Source of the DNA: an uncultured Acinetobacter sp.
Lineage (GTDB): Bacteria; Pseudomonadota; Gammaproteobacteria; Pseudomonadales; Moraxellaceae
Length of the DNA: 12,170 nt
NCBI GenBank assembly: GCA_900771065.1
Contig: CAAGMP010000036.1
Coordinates: forward strand, 1 to 12,170
Direction: 5' to 3'
Part shown: positions 7,163 to 12,170 of the stretch, in pieces
How positions within the stretch are numbered: position 1 is the first letter of the stretch
How the letters are laid out: each line of letters begins with the position of its first letter
Notes under the pieces: generated by a model
What the model was told of the DNA's origin: nothing
Seen by the model: the letters and a program-made list of their open reading frames with translations, nothing else
Databases searched by the model: none
Program-made: the position numbers and the translations under genes

Positions 7163-8243
7163 CTTGTAAATTTTCAATAAGTTGAGTTGGAGAAATTGCT
7201 GAATGAGAAAGCATTGAAATTTGCTCTTTCACAATTTGCCAACTCATTCCTTTTTGACGGTCAAACAAAATATGCGGATAAGCCAACGCATTATCTTGAA
7301 TGGCTAAACGGTTTTCACCATGAATTACATAAATTCGATTACGGTCTTTTAATAGCACCAACGGTGTTTCAATATTTGCTTCAGTTTCTTCAAATGGAAT
7401 CAACTTTTTAACTAAAGCAATATGTTTTGGCATGAAGGCAAAATAAGGGGTTTTATGCCAGATAAATTTCTCTAATTGTGTATAAAAACTAAATAATTTG
7501 TCAAAATCAAATAAATGGCTTAGTGTAGTATCAAGTTCAGCTAATTTGAGTGCAGCCAATTCATGCTGTAAATGATTTGCGTAAGCTTGTAAATATTGCA
7601 TTGCTTCAGTTTGACTTTCCGCACCCAATAACACTAAATATTTACTAAAATAACCTTGTGAGGTAATTTTTTCTGCAAGATAGCAATTTGTTCCAAAAAT
7701 AGAGCGTAAATCTTCACCTAAAATTAAAATCTCATGAAAATCAATTCCTTCATCTTCACTGAGTATTAATTTATATAATCTTTTTTCAGTGCGATGAATC
7801 TTAATTTCTTTAACAAAATATTCTTTTTGATTGATCGTCAAATGATTTAAGGCAGCAGTCACCACAGGCTCAACCACAATTGGAGTGGGGTTGATAATTG
7901 GTGCAGGATTATTGATGACAGGTGGAGGCGCAATTTCATTGCTAATTTGAATTTGAGGTTCAGCAATGATTTCATTCATTGAAAATAAAGGAAAATCAAG
8001 GGGATCTATTAAGCTTTGCTCTAAAATAGAACTCGAAAGACCATTATTTTCTGAATTTCCATCAATATAATGACGAAACTCTTCAGGGACATATTCTTCA
8101 AAAGAAGCATCATAATGTGCAAGGATGTCTTTAATCCGTTGCTTGGTTCTGGCTTTTTCAAAAAAGGAAAGCGTATTTTCTTCTAGGTTAATAGATAACT
8201 CTTTTAACTCTTTGATTAATAAAGCCTTATCGATATTATTCAT
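7149..8243 (-). CDS. Uncharacterised protein with a possible ParB/sulfiredoxin-like C-terminal domain
   Basis: I do not recognise this 364-residue protein as a named family. No signal peptide or membrane segment is visible, so it is probably cytoplasmic. Residues 1-60 are charged and look helical (LLIKELKELSINLEENTLSF, then RTKQRIKDIL). A low-complexity Pro/Ile/Asn linker occupies about 93-128 (APPPVINNPAPIINPTPIVV). The C-terminal part, about 132-364, looks folded. Within it, PLVLLKDRNRIYVIHGENRL (294-313) resembles the ParB/sulfiredoxin fold pattern, in which a strand and turn lead into a GxHR/GExR nucleotide-binding motif (here Gly309, Glu310, Arg312). This is a by-eye similarity, not an established assignment. 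The ATG at 8243 is the only plausible start before an in-frame stop at 8286-8288; the Shine-Dalgarno region is weak. A terminator separates it from the oxidoreductase gene upstream, so it is probably transcribed from its own promoter in 8244-8417. Confidence 0.72.
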   Translation of the reverse strand: MNNIDKALLIKELKELSINLEENTLSFFEKARTKQRIKDILAHYDASFEEYVPEEFRHYIDGNSENNGLSSSILEQSLIDPLDFPLFSMNEIIAEPQIQISNEIAPPPVINNPAPIINPTPIVVEPVVTAALNHLTINQKEYFVKEIKIHRTEKRLYKLILSEDEGIDFHEILILGEDLRSIFGTNCYLAEKITSQGYFSKYLVLLGAESQTEAMQYLQAYANHLQHELAALKLAELDTTLSHLFDFDKLFSFYTQLEKFIWHKTPYFAFMPKHIALVKKLIPFEETEANIETPLVLLKDRNRIYVIHGENRLAIQDNALAYPHILFDRQKGMSWQIVKEQISMLSHSAISPTQLIENLQDRLP

Positions 8244-8338
8244 GATGCCGCAGTAACAGTTTAGAAACAGTGGAGAGTTTATTTTTCAACGTGTGTGCTA
8301 GATGAAGCATGGAGTTAAAAAATCACGAGTTAGAGTGA

Positions 8339-8367
8339 ATTTTACACAATTTTATCGTGTATAAAAT
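8339..8367. repeat. Imperfect inverted repeat upstream of the unknown gene
   Basis: ATTTTACAC (8339-8347) and GTGTATAAAAT (8357-8367) are inverted copies apart from a 2-base TA bulge, with 9 bases between them. The site lies roughly 100 bases upstream of the unknown gene on the - strand, in the region where its promoter should be. It may be an operator or part of the promoter, or chance in AT-rich DNA. Confidence 0.35.
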
Positions 8368-8417
8368 CAAAAATATTGTAATGTGATTGATTAGAATAAG
8401 TCAAAAATTATCGATTT

Positions 8418-8448
8418 AAAAAAATCCTTTATTGATAAAAATAAAGGA
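8418..8448 (-). terminator. Intrinsic terminator of the FrnE-like gene
   Basis: TCCTTTATT (8425-8433) pairs with AATAAAGGA (8440-8448) around a 6-base loop. Read on the - strand the stem is followed by seven U (A run 8418-8424). It begins 13 bases after the stop codon of the gene ending at 8462. Confidence 0.85.
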
Positions 8449-8461
8449 ATTTTCACGTAAT

Positions 8462-9109
8462 TTAGTCGTTATTTTGATCAGATGGTGTTAATGCTTTGTC
8501 AAGCACTTGTTTAAACACTTCACGCGGTTGTGCACCTGCTAATGCAATACGTTGGTCAAATACAAAAAAAGGAACACCTGTCACTTTTAATTGATCACGC
8601 GCAATTTCTTGGTCAAATTCAACAAAATCTGCAAATTCATTTGAGTCAAGTAAATCATCCACTTCAACAGGATTTAAACCAATACGTGCCGCAACGTCTT
8701 CTAAAGTTTCACGTTCACCAATTGCTAAACCTTGTGTCATATAACTATAAAATAAGGCTTCTTTTGCTTCCGAACCTAAGCCTTTACTTTGTGCTAAATG
8801 AATCAGACGATGTGCATCGAAGGTATTGCCTGAATTGGCATGTTGCCAGTTAAATTCAATGCCTTCTTGTTGCGCAATTTTGGCAATATTGCGTTGCATT
8901 TCTTCCACTTCTGCTACAGTACGTTGGTACTTTTGTGCAAGGCGTTCGGTATTGGAAATAGTTTGACGTTTTGGCGCATCCGCATCGAGTTGAAAACTAT
9001 GCCAATGAATTTCTAATTCAAGTTGCATTTCTGCGGCAACTGCTTCTAAACGCTTTTTACCGATATAGCAAAATGGACAAACGACATCAGACCAAATATC
9101 AACGCGCAT
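8462..9109 (-). CDS. DsbA-family thiol oxidoreductase, FrnE-like
   Basis: This 215-residue protein belongs to the FrnE-like branch of the DsbA/thioredoxin-fold family. The N terminus (MRVDIWSDVVCPFCYIGKKR) leads straight into strand 1 and the active-site CPFC motif, Cys11 and Cys14. The usual helical insertion with GNTFDAHRLIHLA (94-106) follows, then the conserved TGVPFFVF segment with the cis-proline Pro180, then AGAQPREVF (191-199). No signal peptide is present, so it should act in the cytoplasm, unlike periplasmic DsbA. FrnE-type proteins are linked to disulfide handling and oxidative-stress tolerance; the substrate of this one is unknown. The 215 residues are usual for the family. A second cysteine pair, known in Deinococcus FrnE, is absent: the only cysteines are the two of the active site. 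The start ATG follows an AGGT about 12 bases upstream. It is read divergently from fadB and ends at its own terminator. Confidence 0.92.
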   Translation of the reverse strand: MRVDIWSDVVCPFCYIGKKRLEAVAAEMQLELEIHWHSFQLDADAPKRQTISNTERLAQKYQRTVAEVEEMQRNIAKIAQQEGIEFNWQHANSGNTFDAHRLIHLAQSKGLGSEAKEALFYSYMTQGLAIGERETLEDVAARIGLNPVEVDDLLDSNEFADFVEFDQEIARDQLKVTGVPFFVFDQRIALAGAQPREVFKQVLDKALTPSDQNND

Positions 9110-9502
9110 CGCAATTTTTACCTAAAACAAAGACTGCTTATCTTGACACAAAAAAGTATGAAAATATGTATGATTGCACAAAAAATTCAAACAAATTCTA
9201 GCCATTTAAAAATAAATGACCATCAATCCGCTTGATTCTATTCATCATAAAATTACCAAAACAGCACAAAAATAAAATAGGTTTTTAAAACGCTTTCCTT
9301 AAATATAGAGCATGGTTTAAGCTGTTTTTTTGAATAATGACGCAACTTGATTTTTAGTGACCATTGCGTCACATCTGAATGTAAATCATAAGTTTTTTTT
9401 GCAATCAAGTTGTCGTAAGATTCAAAGAAGCAAAAGTGTGCCGAAAAAATGCACGCACTTGATAACATTCATTTAAAATTCCTCCAAGAAAGGAGATCAG
9501 GC
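9110..9502. other. Divergent 393-bp intergenic control region between the FrnE-like gene and fadB
   Basis: No gene is supported here; short reading frames across it lack ribosome-binding sites and family resemblance. A consensus -35 box TTGACA (9143-9148, + strand) has only poor -10 partners (TATGTA at 16 bases, TATGAT at 20). If used, it would give fadB a leader of about 320 bases. Small palindromes occur at 9222-9236 (ATCAA-TCCGC-TTGAT) and 9281-9291 (GTTTTTAAAAC), and a longer nested pair at 9338-9372. TAAGAT at 9416-9421 is a possible fadB -10 without a clear -35. The fadB frame stays open back to an ATG at 9449, but that extension has no ribosome-binding site. Confidence 0.6.
9338..9372. 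promoter_or_regulatory. Nested inverted repeats upstream of fadB, possible operator
   Basis: TGACGCAA (9338-9345) is the exact reverse complement of TTGCGTCA (9364-9371), 18 bases apart. Nested within this, GTGAC (9357-9361) is the reverse complement of GTCAC (9368-9372), giving GTGACCATTGCGTCAC with a 6-base centre. The site lies about 130-165 bases before the fadB start. fad operons are usually repressed by acyl-CoA-responsive regulators (FadR in enterics, PsrA in pseudomonads). This sequence does not match the FadR or PsrA consensus as I know them, so the binding protein, if any, is open. Confidence 0.5.
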
Positions 9503-11656
9503 ATGATCCACGCTGGCAATGCCATTACCGTCCAAATGCTTTCGGACGGAATTGCAGAATTCCGCTTTGACTTAATTGGTGAGTCAGTTAACAAATTTAA
9601 TCAAGCAACACTTTTAGACTTTAAAGCCGCCATTGAAGCGGTTAAAGCCAATACCGATATTCAAGGTCTTATTGTAACTTCAGCTAAATCGACTTTTATT
9701 GTTGGTGCAGATATTACCGAATTTGGTGCTAATTTTGCTCAAGGTGAGCAAGCCATCGTACAATGGGCAAATCCTGTTCATGATATTTTCAATGCATTTG
9801 AAGACTTAGACATTCCTAAAGTGGCTGCCATTAATGGTATGGCTTTGGGTGGTGGTTTTGAAATGTGTTTGGTATGTGAATATCGTGTGATGTCTGAAGC
9901 AGCACAAGTGGGCTTGCCAGAAATTAAACTCGGTATTTATCCAGGATTTGGCGGCACAGTGCGTTTAAGTCGTTTAATTGGTATTGATAATGCCGTTGAA
10001 TGGATTGCTACAGCAGTGCCGAAAAAAGCGGCTGCTGCATTAAAAGATGGTGCAGTCGACGCGGTTGTTAAACCAGATCAATTACAAAATGCAGCATTGG
10101 ATTTGCTTCAACAAGCGATTGCAGGACGTTTAGATTGGCGTGCAAAACGTCAAGAAAAAATCAATCCAGTTCAACTTGATCCAATTGAACAAATGATGGC
10201 ATTTACCACAGCAAAAGCTGCAGTGTTAGCAAAAGCCAATCCTGCTCAATATCCTGCACCAAAACTAATGTTAGATTCATTGCAAGCAGGTGCAAATTTA
10301 ACGCGTGATGAAGCTTTAAAAATAGAAGCACAAGGTTTTGCTAAAGCGGCTGTAACGCCACAAGCAGAGGCGTTAATTGGTTTATTTTTAAATGACCAAA
10401 TTGTTAAAAAAACCTCGAAAAAACATGAAAAAGGAGCACATCCTGTTCGCCAAGCTGCGGTATTGGGTGCAGGGATCATGGGCGGTGGGATTGCTTACCA
10501 AGCAGCAAGTAAAGGCACACCAATTATCATGAAAGATATTGGCAATGCACAGCTAGCTTTAGGGATGGCAGAAGCAAACAAACTGTTAACCAAACAAGTT
10601 GAACGCCAAAAAATGACTGTCGCGAAAATGGGTGAAACATTGACCCGCATTCGTCCATCATTAAGTTACGAAGAATTTAAAGAAGTCGATATTGTTATCG
10701 AAGCAGTGACAGAAAATCCAAAAGTTAAAGAATTGGTTTTAACTGAAACTGAAAAAACAGTGCATGAAAATACAATTTTAGCGTCAAATACATCGACTAT
10801 TTCAATTACGCGTTTAGCAAAAGCATTGCAACGTCCTGAAAACTTTGTAGGTATGCACTTTTTTAACCCTGTGCATATGATGCCGTTGGTTGAAATTATT
10901 CGTGGTGAAAAAACTTCTGCCGAAGCCATTGCAACCACAGTGGTGCTCGCACAAAAAATGGGTAAAACGCCAATTGTAGTCAATGACTGCCCGGGCTTTT
11001 TAGTTAACCGTGTTTTATTCCCTTACTTTGGTGCATTTGATTTATTGCTCAAAGATGGTGCAGATTTCCAACAAATTGATAAAGTGATGGAAAAATTTGG
11101 CTGGCCAATGGGACCTGCATATCTAATGGATGTGGTGGGTATTGACACAGGTGTGCATTGTGCTGAAGTGTTAGCTGAAGGTTTCCCTGATCGAATGAAA
11201 CCAAATTATAAAGGTTCTATCCAAACTTTATATGAAGCGAAACGTTTAGGACAAAAAAATGATGTCGGTTTTTATCAATACGCTTTAGATAAAAAAGGCA
11301 AAAAAGCGAAGTCGGTTGATCCTAGCACTTACGATATTATTGCTTCGGTTGTGACAGCGGATAAACATGAATTTGATCCGCAAGAAATTATTGATCGTAT
11401 GATGTTAGCACTATGTAACGAAACAGTGCGTTGTTTAGAAGATCAAATTGTTGCAACTCCATCTGAAGCCGATATGGCAATGATTATGGGTATTGGTTTC
11501 CCTCCATTCCGTGGTGGACCATGTCGCTATATTGATCAAACTGGTTTGCAAGAATATGTCGCATTGTGTGACAAATATGCTTACTTAGGAAAAGCTTATG
11601 AAGCGCCAGCAATGTTGCGCGACATGGCAGCAAATCATAAAAAATTTTACGCTTAA
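9503..11656 (+). CDS. fadB: Fatty-acid oxidation complex subunit alpha (FadB)
   Basis: This 717-residue multifunctional enzyme of the beta-oxidation trifunctional complex (FadB2-FadA2) carries enoyl-CoA hydratase, delta3-delta2-enoyl-CoA isomerase and L-3-hydroxyacyl-CoA dehydrogenase activities. The hydratase/isomerase domain is at about 1-190, with both catalytic glutamates: Glu120 in ALGGGFEMCL and Glu140 in GLPEIKLG (E. coli 119 and 139). A helical linker follows. The NAD-binding dehydrogenase domain starts at about 315 with the Rossmann motif GAGIMG (322-327) and has the catalytic His452 in MHFFNPVHMMP. C-terminal 3HCDH domains follow, with FGWPMGPAYLMDVVG and GIGFPPFRGGP. The length is typical (E. 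coli 729). ATG 9503 is chosen because AGGAG (9491-9495) lies 7 bases upstream and the product then begins MIHAGNAITVQM, as I recall for Acinetobacter FadB; an in-frame ATG at 9449 would add 18 residues without a ribosome-binding site. fadA follows after 12 bases, so the two form an operon. Confidence 0.96.
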   Translation: MIHAGNAITVQMLSDGIAEFRFDLIGESVNKFNQATLLDFKAAIEAVKANTDIQGLIVTSAKSTFIVGADITEFGANFAQGEQAIVQWANPVHDIFNAFEDLDIPKVAAINGMALGGGFEMCLVCEYRVMSEAAQVGLPEIKLGIYPGFGGTVRLSRLIGIDNAVEWIATAVPKKAAAALKDGAVDAVVKPDQLQNAALDLLQQAIAGRLDWRAKRQEKINPVQLDPIEQMMAFTTAKAAVLAKANPAQYPAPKLMLDSLQAGANLTRDEALKIEAQGFAKAAVTPQAEALIGLFLNDQIVKKTSKKHEKGAHPVRQAAVLGAGIMGGGIAYQAASKGTPIIMKDIGNAQLALGMAEANKLLTKQVERQKMTVAKMGETLTRIRPSLSYEEFKEVDIVIEAVTENPKVKELVLTETEKTVHENTILASNTSTISITRLAKALQRPENFVGMHFFNPVHMMPLVEIIRGEKTSAEAIATTVVLAQKMGKTPIVVNDCPGFLVNRVLFPYFGAFDLLLKDGADFQQIDKVMEKFGWPMGPAYLMDVVGIDTGVHCAEVLAEGFPDRMKPNYKGSIQTLYEAKRLGQKNDVGFYQYALDKKGKKAKSVDPSTYDIIASVVTADKHEFDPQEIIDRMMLALCNETVRCLEDQIVATPSEADMAMIMGIGFPPFRGGPCRYIDQTGLQEYVALCDKYAYLGKAYEAPAMLRDMAANHKKFYA

Positions 11657-11668
11657 GGAGTGACGTGA

Positions 11669-12170
11669 ATGGCTAATTTAAATCCACGTGACGTTGTGAT
11701 TGTTGACGGTGTTCGCACAGCAATGGGTAAATCTAAAAACGGCATGTTCCGTAATGTGCGTGCCGAACATTTATCCGCTGCCTTGATTCGTGCTTTGGTT
11801 GCGCGTAATAGCTTTGATGTGAATGAAATTGAAGATGTAATTTGGGGTTGTGTTAACCAGACGCTTGAGCAAGGTTGGAATATTGCGCGTAATGCCAGTT
11901 TGTTAGCAGGATTACCAAAACCGTTCCAGGTCAAACCATTAACCGTTTGTGTGGTTCATCTATGCAAGCGCTTCATGCCGCAGCGGCTCAAATTGCAACT
12001 CATCAAGGTGATATTTTCATCATTGGTGGAGTAGAGCATATGGGACATGTTAACATGATGCATGGCGTTGACCTGAATCCTGAAGCGTCAAAACATTATG
12101 CTAAAGCTTCAAATATGATGGGCTTAACAGCAGAAATGTTGGGTCGCATGAATGGCATTACTCGTGAAGA
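11669..12170 (+). pseudogene. fadA: 3-ketoacyl-CoA thiolase (FadA), frameshifted and cut by the window edge
   Basis: This is the beta subunit of the fatty-acid oxidation complex, which cleaves 3-ketoacyl-CoA to acetyl-CoA and a shortened acyl-CoA. The frame from ATG 11669 (AAGGAG at 11655-11660) matches thiolases up to NIARNASLLAGLPK, then turns to nonsense and stops at 12032-12034 after 121 residues. The thiolase sequence resumes one frame over at about 11921 with TVPGQTINRLCGSSMQALH. It continues through GGVEHMGHVNMMHGVDLNPE and MMGLTAEMLGRMNGITRE to the window edge. Restoring one A in the A4 run at 11917-11920 rejoins the two parts exactly. The catalytic Cys (codon 11950-11952, about residue 95; Cys91 in E. 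coli) lies after the break, so the product as read would be inactive. The rest of the gene, about 220 residues including the His and second Cys, lies beyond the window. It may be a true mutation or a homopolymer sequencing error. Confidence 0.88.

Noticed and set aside
8971..9201. 76-codon + strand reading frame over the start of the FrnE-like gene
   Set aside because: Mostly antisense to a well-supported gene; no Shine-Dalgarno and no family resemblance.
9253..9468. 71-codon reading frame on the - strand between the FrnE-like gene and fadB
   Set aside because: No ribosome-binding site, no recognisable sequence, and it covers the likely fadB promoter and operator region.
11910..11930. Programmed ribosomal frameshift in fadA
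   Set aside because: The site lacks a slippery heptamer, I see no stimulatory structure, and no fadA that I know of uses frameshifting; a deletion or read error is simpler.
11653..11934. 93-codon - strand reading frame over fadA
   Set aside because: Antisense shadow of the thiolase gene, with no start signals or known similarity.
1..12170. Defence system, mobile element or biosynthetic cluster
   Set aside because: All well-recognised genes are core chromosomal functions with even base composition by eye; no transposase, integrase, target-site duplication or CRISPR-like spaced repeats were seen.

Overview
The window looks like an AT-rich chromosomal core segment of a gammaproteobacterium, most likely Acinetobacter or a close relative in the Moraxellaceae. 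This rests on the protein sequences (FadB opening with MIHAGNAITVQM, and the FadA and OmpW types) and on a gene order (rpoC, small lipoprotein, transporter, ompW, htpG, frnE-like, fadBA) that I recall from Acinetobacter genomes. No database search was run. I see no tRNA, rRNA, insertion sequence, phage gene or CRISPR array.

Left part (1-5137), all on the + strand. The 3' half of rpoC (RNA polymerase beta') enters from the left edge and ends at a UUCG-loop terminator. A 120-residue glycine-zipper lipoprotein with its own terminator follows, then a 451-residue transporter of the HI_0325 / Na+/H+ antiporter-like type, then ompW. The spacer before ompW is AT-rich and holds two candidate promoters and a perfect 13-bp inverted repeat.

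Middle part (5138-9109). htpG (bacterial Hsp90) is read on the + strand behind a heat-shock-like promoter. Two genes on the - strand converge on it. One is a protein of unknown function whose C-terminal part looks like a divergent ParB/sulfiredoxin-type fold. The other is a cytoplasmic FrnE-like DsbA-family oxidoreductase with a CPFC active site. The two convergent stop codons (htpG and the unknown gene) lie about a dozen bases apart, and the terminator hairpin covers the stop codon of the unknown gene.

Right part (9110-12170). A 393-bp divergent control region holds nested inverted repeats. It is followed by the fatty-acid beta-oxidation operon fadB-fadA, with a 12-bp gap between the genes. 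fadB is intact. fadA runs off the right edge and carries a one-base deletion in an A run near codon 84, which puts its catalytic cysteine out of frame. It is either a real loss-of-function mutation or a sequencing/assembly error.

Most of the window is housekeeping. The points that most deserve a second look are the fadA frameshift, the unclassified ParB/Srx-like protein, and the inverted repeats upstream of fadB and ompW. I did not find a convincing new multi-gene system.
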